Positions 12,272 through 24,100 of a DNA stretch of 64,000 nucleotides are shown in pieces. The stretch is from Berberis thunbergii (taxonomy: Eukaryota > Streptophyta > Magnoliopsida > Ranunculales > Berberidaceae). The notes under the pieces were generated by a model. That model saw nothing but the letters and a program-made list of their open reading frames with translations, did no database searches and was not told the origin of the DNA. Made by a program: the position numbers and the translations under genes. Position 1 is the first letter of the stretch. The number at the start of each line of letters is the position of its first letter. The stretch is from positions 372,001 to 436,000 of the forward strand of contig QNQO01000651.1 of the NCBI GenBank assembly GCA_003290165.1, read 5' to 3'.

Positions 12272-14130
12272 TGTTGGGATGAAGTTGGCTTGAATAGTAT
12301 GGAGTTGTCATCTAAGAATATAAAGAGTGATTCACTCCCTAATAGCAACGAGACCTTTTGGATAAAACCCTACACCACAGAGCCCATGATTGGTGGCCCA
12401 AAATAGTGGTGTTTAAGTTGGGGATACTATCATTGTTATGTATAGTGGACCAAGATGCGCGCAAGTGCCCAGCATTCCAACAAGTGGTATCATAGCCGAT
12501 GATTCGGTTGAGGCTTGGAGATGGTTTCCTCGAGATGTAGATCATCGAAATGTTATAGATTATGCCAAGATGTTTCCTTACAATCTAGGTGGAGGTGTTC
12601 CACGTGTTCCTCAAGATGGTTGAAAATCGATATGGTGGAGGTGTTCCTCAAGATATGGTTCCTTGAGATGGTTGAAGACCGGTCTGGTGTTCCTCGAGAT
12701 AGTTGAAGATTGATGGATTGTAAGATGTGACAATTCGGGCCAAGGTGAAGATTGTTGGTATGAAATTGACCTGAATAGTCTCACACCAACTAAGGTGGAG
12801 TTTTTCATTTAAGAATATAAGGAGTAGTTTACTCCCTCATAGCAACGAGGCAATTTGGAGAAAAATCTCAAACCACGGAAGCCCATGATGGGGCCCAAAA
12901 TTGTGGTGTTTAAGTTGGGGACAATATCGTTGTTATGTATAGTGGATCATACAATATCATTGCTATGTATAGTGGATCAAAGTGCGCATATATGCCTAAT
13001 GCGTTAACAAGGGTATTAGAGCCGATGGTTGGGTAGGAACTTAGCGAGGTAGAGGTGCAGGAGCATGTCGTTCCAGGAGAGTATGCGTAATGCAGCGAGC
13101 CGGATCCAGGTGGAGCGCAGGTCCTTTAGGTGAATGATCCAGGGTTAGACTTCAAACCCTTGCCAAGTGAGTATCCTACAAGTCCAAGACAAGGTGGAGT
13201 TAGTGCAGTAGTTGTGACTAGGTAGAGCCAACAATGTCAGGAATAGTCGAGCCCGTATACCGAGTACTACTTAGGATCGTGGTTACGCAAGACACTCGAG
13301 GAAAAGGTGTACTTCGAGATGTTACGGACCAAGTGGATGGATTGTAGAATGTGTGACAATTCACACTAAGGTGGAATTTTTTGGGACAGAGTTGGCTTGA
13401 ATAGTCCCACATCAACTAAGGTGGAGTTGTCATAAAAGAATATAAAGAGTTGTTCACTCCCTAATAGCAACAAGACATTTTAGAGAAAACTCCACACCAC
13501 AGAGCCCATGATTGGGAGACATGAAATCGTGGTGTTTAAGTTGGGGACAATATCGTTGCTATGTATAATGTACCAAGGTGCACGCACATGCCTAACGCGC
13601 CAACAAATGGTATCAGAGCCGATGGATTCCTCGAGATGTGAATCATTGGGATGTTATAAATCTTGCCAAAAAGTTTCCTTACAATCTAGGTGGAGGTATT
13701 CCACGTGTTCCTCGATATGGTTGAAGATCGATCTTGTGGAGGTGTTCCTCGAGATGTGGTTATTTGAGATGGTTGAAAATCGGTTCGGTGTTCTTCGACA
13801 TAGTTGAAGATTGATGGATTGTAAGATGTGACAATTTGCGCGAATGTGGAGATTGTTGGGATGAAGTTGACTTGAATAGTCCCAGATCAACTAAGGTGAA
13901 GTTGTCATCTAAAAAATATAAGCAGTAGTCCACTCCCTAATATCATTAAGGCATTTTGGAAAAAAAAAAACCCACACCACAGAAGCCCATGATTGGGGCC
14001 CAAAATTGTTCGTAGTGTTTAAGTTTGGGACAATATTTCGTTATTATATAGTGGTCGTGTTTAAGTTGGGGACAATATTTCGTTGCTATATAGTGGACCA
14101 AAGTGCACGCATGTGCCTAGTGTGCCGACA
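12272..14130 (+). mobile_element. Tandem TRIM array (copy 2)
   Basis: The same array as 2833-4745. LTRs are at about 12272-12482, 12753-13009, 13378-13605 and 13854-14130. Internal regions of the short type are 12483-12752 and 13606-13853; the long type is 13010-13377. Primer-binding sites are TGGTATCATAGCC near 12485 and TGGTATCAGAGCC near 13608; the middle one is damaged (GGGTATTAGAGCC). The truncated fourth LTR of copy 1 (4413-4445) has no counterpart here, so one array changed its unit number after the duplication. The second LTR has a short internal duplication of the ACAATATCATTGCTATGTATAG segment region. Confidence 0.75.
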
Positions 14131-14664
14131 AGATCAACCCAACAAAAGTGAAGTAATGATATTGTTGTACTTGAAAACAACAATAGATATGAGAGACAAA
14201 GGTGCTTACCACCATAGTACCTTGGTTGTCGTTGAGTGGGGTGGAGAGAATTTATGCATGGAGGGAAGGTTAGTAATGAGCATTATGTTCTAGCTTCAAG
14301 TACTTACATTTCTTCAATATGAGTTACTACTTTAACAAGTTAAGATGCATTGAATTGAATTTATTTGAGTTTATAGGTCATCCCATGTTGTTCAACCTGT
14401 TACACACACACACAAACAAAAAAAATCACAAACCATTGAGACCCTTTATTTTCTCATGTTTCATGCTCTGCAAAATCAGTATTAAGGGAGCAAAAGCAAA
14501 AAAAAAAAAAGTAGGCACATCGAAAGATTAATTTAGTAGGAGGGAACAAACCATTACAAACGTGTGCATCACTCTCTCAAATCCATATTTCTCTTGTTCT
14601 TCTCTCAAACTCGTTTGCCTAAGATCTCTTTCACTGAGCGCCATATAACAAAATTTAAGTAGAT

Positions 14665-14858
14665 TAAAATGATTTGGTAAAAGATGTGTTTACATTATGT
14701 TGCAGTATGTTTATATAGAGATTACAATGAGAATAAGAAACAGAATATCCTAAGTTTAAGGTAACAAATATCCTAAGTATAAGGGAAGTTACAGCAGGGA
14801 GAGATTGTACCGCTGGTAGATTTATTTTTCATAGGCTGGTAAATCGTTTAATCTTATA
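14665..14858 (-). repeat. Copia 3' LTR (194 bp)
   Basis: The left LTR on the plus strand matches 18911-19026 plus 19470-19547. The polyprotein frame (RNase H end, DLPAYEK, stop at 14822) runs about 37 bases into this LTR. No obvious purine tract lies just outside it. Confidence 0.9.
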
Positions 14859-17800
14859 AACCGCTGCCGAGAGAGTGGTTTGGTAAGAGCATCTGCCAGC
14901 TGATCAGTAGTAGAAACATGAGAGATTCGAAGCTGACCCTTGTTGACATGATCACACACAAAGTGAAAATCAATAGCTATATGTTTCATGCGAGAGTGGA
15001 AGACTGGATTGGCACAAAGGTAAGTTGCACCCACATTATCACAATAAATCATTGGTGAAGTGGGAGGAAGTGCACCCAACTCACCCAAGAGATGTTGAAC
15101 CCAAGATAACTCAACAGCAGTGGTAGCAACTGCCCGATACTCTGTCTCAGTAGAAGAGTGAGCAACGGAGCGTTGCTTCCGAGAGGCTCAAGAGACAGCA
15201 TTAGTTCCCAAGAATAAAATGTAGGCCATTGTGGATGTGCGGTCATCAGGATTGCCAGCCCAATCTGAATCAGATAAGGCATATAATGAAGCGAAAGGAT
15301 TACATGTGAGTGATAGGCCATGATGAATTGTTCCCTTGAGGTACCGTAAGAGACGCTTAACGGTTTGCCAATGAAGCTGAGTCGGTTTATGCATGAATTG
15401 AGAAAGTTTATTCACTGCAAAAACGATGTCTAGCCGAGTTAGCGAGAGGTACTGAAGGGACCCGACAACACTTCGAAATTCACTAGCATCCATGGAGGCA
15501 GACCCGTCAATGAGAGTAAGGCTGGTAGTGGTGTAGTGGCCACCTTTGCACCTGCCATATTAGTGCGGACAAGTAAATCATGGATATATCTGTGTTGGGA
15601 CAAGAAAAGACCAGTGGAGGTGGGTATGACTTCAACACCAAGGAAGTAGTGGAGAGCACCCATGTCCTTTACAGAGAAGCGGGAGGACAATGCAGCAATA
15701 AAAGAAGCTAAAAACAGCCAGTGATGAGGAGGTCATCAACATAAACCAAGAAATAGGCAATGATGCCATCATGATTGTAAATGAACAAAGAAGTATCAGA
15801 TTTGGAGTTGGCAAACTTTTGAGAGACGAGAAACGTGACAACGCATTGTACCAAGCTCGTGGAGCATGTTTAAGACCATAGATGGCTTTGTGGAGACGAC
15901 AAACATGATTAGGCAATTGATCATCAACAAAACCTCGGGGTTGAGCCATGTAGACTTCCTCGGAAAGGGATCCCTGAAGAAAATCATTATTGACATCAAG
16001 TTGTTGAATAGGCCAGCCATGCCGAAAAGCTAAGTAGAGCACAACACGAATGGTGGTAGGCTTTATAACGAGGCTAAATATCTCAGTATAATCAAGACCA
16101 GGACATTGATGAAGGCCTTTTGCTACAAGACGGGCCTTGTACCTGTCAATAGATCCATCTGGTTTTCTTTTGATCCGGAATACCCACTTGCAACCCACCA
16201 AATTTTGTTACGGGGAGGGAGGGACCAATTCCCAAGTGCCATTACGGGCTAAAGCATTGAACTCATTTGACATGGCAGCTCGCCCCTCTGGGTGTTGAAG
16301 GGCCTGAGATACACAAGATGGTTCAAGGGTGACAGGTAAGGAGGAGGAATGTCAGGGACAAGTGGTGGTGGGTGGTAGTGGTGGGGATGGTGATGATGGT
16401 GGCAAGGTAGATAGGTCAGGACTAGATGGGGATGAGAGATTGTCGCACGGGGTTGAAGACCGGCGTGAGTGTACGGTGACTTGCAGTTGGTGTGGTGAAA
16501 GTACTACAGGCGACAAGAATGGCGTGCCAAATGGAGAGGAGTAGGAGAGGATAAAGAAGGAGGGACAGGTGATGGAGGAGGAATGTCAAATGGTGATGTC
16601 CAATTGAGAAGGGAGTGAGAGGATAGGCGTGCATGGGGTAAGGTAGCATATGGAAATTCAGATTCAACAAAGCGAACATGGCGAGAGATGAATAGTCGTT
16701 GGGTACTGGGATCAAGGCACTTATAGGCACTCTGAGTAAGAGAATAACCCAGAAAAACACGTGGACGTGAACGAGAGCCAAGTTTGTGCTTAGAATACGG
16801 ACGTAACCATGGGTAGCACAAACACCCAAAGACACAAAGCTTGAGATAATTTGGTGGATCACCAAAAAGAGATTCAAATGGGGATTTAAGGTGGAGAATG
16901 GGAGTATGAAGGCGATTAATGAAGTACGTGGCAGCTTGAAAAGCATGGGGCCAGAAAGAGAGGGGAAGTAAGGCATGATGGAGCATGGTAAGACCCGTGT
17001 CCGCTATGTGCCGATGACAGCGTTCAGCGGTGCCATTGTGTTGAGGAGTAGTGAGGTGGGTGATGCCATGGGTAGCAAAATATTCTTTCATTGTGATGTA
17101 CTCACCCCCATTATCCGAGTAAGTGGAAACAATTGTTTTTTTAAAATACTTTTCAACAGTGACTTTGAATTTAGGGAAGATGGTAAAAACATCAGATTTA
17201 TGACAAATAGGATAGAACCAAATATATTTGGTAAAATGACATAAAAACGATAACCTTTTGTTGAAGTTATTGGAGCTTGGCCCCAAACATCTGTGTAGAT
17301 TAAATCTAAGGGACCAGGACTCTTGAGAAAAGATGCATGGAAAGGAAGCCGCTGGCTTTTATTACAAAAACATGAGTCACAATTTATTTCACTAGAGGAT
17401 GCAGATAGAGGAAGAGGGCAAGAGGTAACAAGATGATGTAGAATACGAGAGGAGGGATGGCCAAGCCGTCTGTGCTAGTTGATCAATGGAGCTTTCACAC
17501 CAACCAAGGCATGGAAGTGTGTCAGAGAAGACAAAGACTGAGGCCACACATACACATCATTATTATTCTGGCCGCGAATGAGAGTCGCCCCCATGCGAAG
17601 ATCCTTCACCAAAAAATGAGCAGGAAAAAATTCAATAGATGTATTCTTGGATTTACAAAACTGAGAGACTGAAAGCAAATTTTTCTTGATGGAAGGAACA
17701 CAAATAACATTAGATAAGGCAAAGGTTTTGGAATGAATGGGAAGAGTTGCATTGCCAGTATGAGTTATGCGCAAACCTGTGTCGTCACCTATAACAATAG

Positions 17801-18900
17801 CATCTGAACCTTCATGTGCCGAGGTGAGTGAGAGGTTGTTGAGATCATCGGTGACATGGTGAGATGCGGCAGAATCAAGAAGCCAATTTTGTGGCTATGG
17901 GGGAGCAGTGGCAGTGTAATTGGCAGTAGGAGCTATAGATAAATCAGGGCAGACGCGAGGGCAACATTTGGCACTATGACCTTGTTGATCACACAATTGA
18001 CAGAAGCCCTTGTAACCATGGCTTGGGCATTTTTTCTGGGGCTGATTTGAGCCTTGATAGCCACGATTGAAGGTACAGAATGGCTGATGTCCACGATTGT
18101 TGGAGGAGGCTTTGTTGTTGTTGTAGTGTCTAGGAGTGGAGGTGTTGGATTGTCCAGATCGTTGAGTGACATGAGCCGTGATTGAGGAGACACAACACGC
18201 ACCTCCTCACGTTTGAGAAAATTTTCATACTCCACAAGTTTATCATGAAGATCTTCAAAGCTAATGGGGTTGTCGCGAGCACGAATTGCTGCAGTGATTT
18301 CTTTGAATGCTGGACCAAGACCATTGAGGACATGAACAACCAAATCAATATCACTAGGAGGCTCACCAATGATTAAATGCTCATCAGATATGCTTCGCAT
18401 GGTGTTAAGAAATTCACCCACAGGGCTGGAGCCACGGGTCGTGGCAATGAGTCGTTCCTTGAGACTCATAACTCTGGACCGCGAGCGATTTGCGTAGAGA
18501 GTGTTAAGTTTCTCCCATGCCATACGGGAGGTTGTTGCGGAAGCAATGAGCGACATGATTTGTTCTGAAACAGAGGCAATGATGGAGTGCAACAGAAGCT
18601 GGTCTTGTCGAAGCCAGAGCAGGGTTGGATGCGTCGTTCAAGATTTTGGGTGGTTCCGGATAAGAGTCATCCACATATCACATGAGATCATAGCCAATGA
18701 GAAGAGCATTGAACTGAGCACGCCAAGTCAGATAGTTTATTGGCGTGAGTTTGAGGGGTAGTTGTGCTGCGACATTGATGGCAATCAATGAATTCGGTGC
18801 TGCAATAGCAGGGTTAGACACAGCAGAGGCTGAATTTGTTTGAGAATTTTTTGCCATGGGAACAAGAGCTAAATCTGAGTGCTTGTGGGAGCGTGGTGGC
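14822..18900 (-). pseudogene. Copia gag-pol polyprotein, broken by frameshifts
   Basis: Domains occur in the Ty1/copia order on the minus strand. The gag N-terminus is at 18857-18678 (MAKNSQTNSAS, LTPINYLTWRAQF). Gag continues at 18592-17933, ending in a zinc knuckle CQLCDQQGHSAKCC near 17950-18005. A protease motif LLDSAASHH lies near 17870-17890. The GAG-pre-integrase is at 17774-17475 and the integrase core at 17286-16504 (FTKYIWFYP, YSDNGGEY, HNGTAERCHRHI). Reverse transcriptase covers 16201-15440 with YVDD near 15735-15750. RNase H is at 15493-14822 (DSDWAGNPDDRTST, CDNVGATYL). At least five frame changes or stops separate these blocks, so no functional polyprotein can be made. Integrase before reverse transcriptase identifies copia and not gypsy. 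Confidence 0.92.
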
Positions 18901-18910
18901 TCTAATACCA
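18898..18910 (-). other. Copia primer-binding site (initiator-Met tRNA)
   Basis: The minus-strand sequence TGGTATTAGAGCC directly abuts the 5' LTR. It differs by one base from TGGTATCAGAGCC, the usual site complementary to the 3' end of plant initiator-Met tRNA. This fixes the orientation of the element. Confidence 0.85.
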
Positions 18911-19547
18911 TAAAACGATTTGGTAAAAGATGCGTTTACATTATGTTGCAGTATAATTATATAGAGATTACAATGAGAATAAGAAACAGAATATCCTAAG
19001 TTTAAGGTAACAAATATCCTAAGTATTAGGGCTGAACAAAAAACTGATCAAATCGATTAAATCGACCGAACCGATCAAAACCGAACCAATCGGTTCAGTT
19101 TAAATTCGGTTCGGATCGGTTTCGATTTTAAAAAATTCAAAACCGAAGTGGTCGGTTCGGTTTTCGATTTCTATGTGATTTTAACCGACCAAACCGAACC
19201 GACCGAATATATACAATAAATAATATATAAATAATATAATATGTTTAAAATAGTCAGTCGGTTCGGTTTTATTTCGGTTTTGGTTCGATTTTAGTCGGTT
19301 CGATTCGGTTACGATTTGCATAAATTAGAATCGGTTCGGTTTCGGATCGGTTTTGTTAATGGTCGGTTTGGTTTCGGTATGAAAATTTTAAAACCGACCT
19401 AGGTCGGTTCGGTTCACGGTTTAGGTGAAAAACCTAACCGATGGTTCGGTTTTCAGCCCTACTAAGTATAAGGGAAGTTACAACAGGGAGAGATTGTACA
19501 GCTGGTAGATTTATTTTGTACAGGCTGGTAAATCGTTTACTCTTATA
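18911..19547 (-). repeat. Copia 5' LTR, interrupted by a hAT-type MITE
   Basis: 637 bp as it stands: LTR part 18911-19026, MITE 19027-19461, duplicated octamer 19462-19469, LTR part 19470-19547. Subtracting the 435-bp MITE and 8-bp duplication gives exactly 194 bp, the length of the other LTR. Confidence 0.9.
19027..19461. mobile_element. hAT-type MITE nested in the copia LTR
   Basis: A 435-bp non-coding element with terminal inverted repeats TAGGGCTGAA...TTCAGCCCTA. It is flanked by a perfect 8-bp duplication CTAAGTAT (19019-19026 and 19462-19469). The 8-bp duplication and the TAGGG-type termini are hallmarks of hAT non-autonomous elements. The interior is dense in CGGTTCGGTTT and its complement AAACCGAACCG and could fold strongly. 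The sister LTR at 14665 supplies the empty site (ATCCTAAGTATAAGGGAAG). Confidence 0.93.
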
Positions 19548-19809
19548 TAGATCCTATTGGCTCCACCCCTGTATCTGTATGGAAAGATACAAATAAAAGA
19601 ACCTATTTTTTTTTTCAAAAGCGTATAAAAATTTTAAGCGCCTGTTTAATCTTTAGCAGCCAAGCTCCTGAAGAAGATGTTGAACGAGTTTATACCTTCT
19701 TAAGGCAGGCAGGCATGCTCCAGCTATACAGCAGCAAACTCTTTTCTAAACTTCAATAAGAATAGATGCATAACAATGTCTTAACAACTGATGTTCTTTT
19801 GATAAAGGT

Positions 19810-21154
19810 GCAACACCTTCTTCTTCGTTTATCTTCTATGGCTTTCTTATTCCTGTAGTTTTTAACTCTTTGTGTAATGGTTTCTCCGTTGTTTGTAACT
19901 TAATTTCTTTGTTATATATCCTCTTATGCAGATTTTGCGATTTCTAGTGAATTATAAATAATATTTTCAGCACTCCTTATATATATATATGAGTCACAAT
20001 TTAAATATGAAATCAAAGAGCAAAAACTCTCTCACACATACAAAATCAAACAACAAAAATATATATAAACAATTTGCAATGAATTCAGCAATGACATGAG
20101 GATCAGATGCACATCTCTACAAGTATAAATAAGGTTAGAGGATGTCCTCAATGTCATTTTACGATGTTCCCATTTCGCTCATTCTCTGACAAGGAACCAT
20201 AAAGATGTCGCAAGAATCCATGACTTAGTGGTACCATCCGCCAAGCTCTAACCATTGAGCTGTCATGCCATTGGCCTCTATTATGTCTTAATTCCTTTGC
20301 TATTTCTTCTTCATCAAATTCGTTTTTCCCTCCAATTTGTTTGTCTGACAAAACTTTCATATAGCTCCCTTCTCCCTCTTCAATTTCTTCCATCTCTCAT
20401 CTTATGTTCTCTCCCACACAACAGAAAAAAAAAATGTCTCTTTATGATTCATTGTACAGAGTTTTCAATCAGTCCCATGACCGACTTTTGCAATGCAATG
20501 GTGTTGAATCAAAATTATCCCCGAGACAACCAAAAAATTTGATTTGTTTATAGTATTTTTGATGTGTGTTGTTATGTATTATACATTGGCTCCCTGATGT
20601 TTAATCATTCTCATCGAAGAGCAAACCATGCTTCTTACCCCAAGCACTCAAATGTAAGAAACCTCTTCCAAACATACTGTCACCATTGAAGTTTAGAGTG
20701 GCTTCATAATGGGGGGAACTTTGAATGCTGTCGAATTTCTCGAGTGTAACTCAGATTATTCAGGGGTCTTGCATCACTTCCTTTTACGATCCATGGATTC
20801 AATATTCAACCAAACAAAACAATAATAAACAAATACTTAGACAATGAATATACGGGAGCATGTGAAACAAGGGAATTTTCAGTCATATTGTTTGATCCAA
20901 GCTAGAAGAAAGTTCAATGTGAGAGTACAGAAAAAACTGAAAAAAGAAAGAACACTGAAAGTGATTGGAACGACAAAAAAGAAAACAAAAACCCTAGATA
21001 TGGCAAATTTGGCTTAACAATGAGCCTGTGAACTCCTATTATTGAGTAAACATTTAGCTGAATTCGTCTTCTGGTGTTATCCATCTATCTAGCACCCAAA
21101 GTTGTTGCTGAACTGTCTAACTAGTTCCCAAAAAACCCCACTGCTATGCATCAC
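19810..21154. other. Intergenic, upstream of copia copy and downstream of CHX
   Basis: No intact gene is seen. There is a TATATATATATA run near 19978-19990. A tRNA-like A box (AGCTCAATGGTTAGAGC, minus strand, near 20245-20262) has no matching T-arm. An unidentified coding-like fragment lies at 20601-20744. The 3' untranslated end of the minus-strand CHX gene should lie within about 20900-21154. Confidence 0.5.
20601..20744 (-). pseudogene. Unidentified conserved-looking C-terminal coding fragment
   Basis: A minus-strand reading of 47 residues ends in TAA (20601-20603). It has the look of a real protein end: segments include EKFDSIQSSPHYEATLNF, GDSMFGRGFLHLS and AWGKKHGLLFDEND. No start codon lies upstream in frame, and the codon use is unlike the AT-rich surroundings. 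I do not recognise the family. It could be the last exon of a gene whose other exons are gone, or a fragment carried here by a transposon. Confidence 0.4.
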
Positions 21155-24100
21155 CTATACACTGGATATGATGCGGTTTTTGTATTGTTGCACGATCAAG
21201 ACTGAAGCGAATGTAGAAGAAGTCAATAAGCTTCCCACAGGTCCTAATTCTTCGTACTCATTTCTCCCATTCAAAGATTCTGCCACCATTCCCTCCGGGT
21301 TTTGGCCTACTAGAAATAGACTGCATCGACTGAACTCTTGAATAACAGCAATAACATCCGTAGCTGCTTTAACAAGCCTCTCCTCGTACCGGACCGAGTT
21401 CTCCGTCAAACTCTTCTGCTGAACTTCAGCCAGGAACGTATCATCAACTGACTCATTTCTGTTGTTAGACCCTCCATTAATTTCAATCTCTGCAACAGGT
21501 ATTGGTTCCATCTTGAAGTGGATGACAATAAGGTTTATGCCTGGATGTTCAGCCATGCGTGCACCATAACATAGAGCTTCACGGTCATCATTTCCACCAA
21601 AAAACAGGACAGTCACAGTTGAAGAAACGTTACTCGACAAAATATGGGCCGTTCCACCTAGCCCACGATCAACAAGGATACCAACTGAGCATGGTGCATG
21701 TGCACGAACATTGTTGTTAACATTCCGGTAATCTTCACGAGTAATCACCAATGAACGGTCTACTCTTTGGTGCATGTGGAATGGTAGAATCACCATTGCA
21801 ACCTTCTTTCTCTCTGCACTTATGCAAATATCCTCATGCATGTCACACAAAGCAGAGATAGATGTCATTGGTCTAACCGTTACACTGCTCAATTGTTGGA
21901 AAGCCTCAAAAGCAACAATATATTCACACTTGCCAGCCTGATTCCCCTGTTTGGTGAAGGGCAAACCATTCTTTCTTGCCTTGTGCACCATGAGGATCGC
22001 AGATGTTCTCTCAGAAAGCTCCATGAGGTGCATTGCGTATACATAGAGACTATCTCGTCTCCCTATACCTCGGGAAAACTCCATGAGATTTATTAAACCC
22101 GGAATATTAATGTCGCTATGGAAACAAGTCAAAATCCGAAGTTGGGTATCCGTGTCTTTCCTTTGTATTGTTCTATGCTTATAATCATCGCTATTTCTTC
22201 TTCTAGCAGGCTTATATACTGCCATGACGAGCGGTGTAGTCATGAAGGTCGTGAACAGAGCCATCAGAACCATAATTGCAAATGTCTGATCATTCAATAC
22301 CTGAAATTACAAATAGAAAAATCTTGAATCATGTCTCGGCGGAATGTCGTGAAATAAACAAGAAATAACAAAAAAAAGCCTAATTAATATCTGTCGTTTA
22401 GATGAGCATAGAAATTATGTCAAGTGCTTGATTAATATTATATGAGATTCAGGTTGTTATGCAATTTGAAAGTGTATATTGGTGTTTGAAGAAATAATTT
22501 TAACGATTTTAAGTTTATTTTTTCAAATGTGTGGACTTCGCCCAATTCCACTGTAAAAATAATTAAATTGATTCACAACTTATTAGTATTAAATGGTATT
22601 TAACATTTCTGTAAACACTTGTGTTATCATTCCTTGAGAAAAATCAACATAAGTCTTTCAGAAATGCTTTCTACTAGTTGTCACTTGAGAATGAAACCAA
22701 ATGAAGATTCTACGCGATATAAATACAAATGTATATAACTCAAATTTTAGCCTTAGTTAAGCTTAGCTAAATTACACCTAATAACTATCTGAGTAGGTTA
22801 ACTTTGGGATGACTGATAGGATTCGTTAGGAGATCATGTCATTGGCAAATCATTCAGAATAATTTTATATCAACAACAGAATATTAGGATTTTACCTTTC
22901 TGTCTTTTCCAATGTTGAGGACGATGAGTTCCACCAAGCCCTTGCTATTCATGAGAAAACCGAGTGCTAGTGCCTCATTCCAAGGTATTTTGCAAGCACG
23001 GGAGACAATAACAGTGCCAATAATCTTCCCAAAACAGGCTGTAAATATAACCAGGATAAGCAGTCCCCAGGATTGGACACCCTGAATGGTGGCTATATTA
23101 GTTTTTAACCCACTTGATGCGAAGTACAGTGGGAGGAATAGACCTGATACAAGATCCTCAACTTTTTCAACTAATGCGCCAGCAAAGGGACCCTCTTTGG
23201 GGACAAGAATCCCGACAACAAAAGGCCCAAATAGTGCATGGATTCCAATGGTATCGGTGATGAACCCAGTAGCTAAAACTGCAGCTAAAGTGACACAAAT
23301 GTACATTTCACTAACAGGTTGACCTTCTTGGCAATGCTTAGCCAACCATGAAAAGAGTGGACGGAAGATGAGTATGGCTCCAGCGACAAAACCACAACCA
23401 CAGAAGAAAACCCAGAGAGAAATAAGTGGGGAGTGGCCAGTTCCTGAGAGCGTGATGGCAAGTGCTAGTAGTATCCAAGCAGCCACATCGTTTACTGCTG
23501 CAGCAGACATTGCCATCCGACCAACATCAGTTGTAAGGAGCTTCAATTCAGCTAGTATACGAGCTAAAACAGGGAAGGCAGTTATGGACAAGGCTACACC
23601 CATGAAGACCAGAAATGGAGGGCCATGTACGCCTTTAGAGATTGATTGTCGAAAGACAAAAGATGTACCAATTCCTAGTGCAAAGGGTACAGTTATCCCT
23701 GCAAGTGCAATGCCAAGGGCACGTTTGCCTGTTCGGCGGATAGACTTCGGGTCTAGTTCTATACCAACAAGGAAAAGAAATAAAAGAAGACCAATGTTTG
23801 CTAAGGTGTCGAGCACTGTGAGACTCCTTGCAGGAAAAACTGCATGCAAATATGATTGACTCCGACCAAATGCTGATGGCCCCAAAAGTATTCCTCCCTG
23901 CCAAAGTTGAACAAAAAGTATCAGACAAGGAGAAACTGAAGTTATTTGTACATGAAAATGGTTAACATTTTTATGTTCTTTTCAAATATTTGCAATGGCT
24001 AAAACAGATAATTGTATTATGTGTTTTCATCTTGCTGCGAATATTTGTAGACACAAAACATGATTATCTCACATTTCAATCCTGCAGGATTCACTTTTTA

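Larger units (their letters stand above)
14665..19547 (-). mobile_element. Ty1/copia LTR retrotransposon, inserted in repeat copy 2
   Basis: A complete but decayed copia element in reverse orientation, 4,883 bp including a nested MITE. It is flanked by TAGAT on both sides (14660-14664, 19548-19552), a 5-bp target-site duplication. The left (3') LTR is 14665-14858, 194 bp. The right (5') LTR is 18911-19547, which is again 194 bp once the MITE and its 8-bp duplication are removed. I count about 10 differences between LTRs (about 95 percent identity). The primer-binding site TGGTATTAGAGCC (minus strand, 18898-18910) touches the 5' LTR. LTR ends are TATAAGA...ATTTTA, not the usual TG...CA. Copy 1 of the repeat keeps the empty site at 5269-5282. 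Confidence 0.93.
9487..19809 (+). repeat. Compound repeat copy 2, split by a copia element
   Basis: This is the second copy of the 1-5526 sequence in the same orientation. It is continuous from 9487 to 14664, interrupted by the copia element (14665-19547) and resumes at 19553 (CCTATTGGCTCCACCCCTGT against ACTATTATCTTCACTCCTAT in copy 1). Removing the insertion leaves about 5.4 kb, matching copy 1. Identity looks like 85-90 percent by eye, with small indels. For example, a ~35-bp deletion in the first TRIM LTR of copy 2 removes the CCCACATCAACTAAGG part. Confidence 0.85.

Noticed and set aside
1..19809. The two 5.5-kb direct repeats as giant LTRs of one retrotransposon
   Set aside because: No primer-binding site, polypurine tract or pol domains lie between them. 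The spacer holds an unrelated TRIM, and the repeats do not start or end with LTR-like termini in the window.
20195..20265. tRNA-like sequence on the minus strand (AGCTCAATGGTTAGAGC)
   Set aside because: The D-arm/A-box is convincing, but no acceptor-stem pairing, anticodon stem or GGTTCGAATCC-type T-arm follows, so I do not call a tRNA gene or a SINE.
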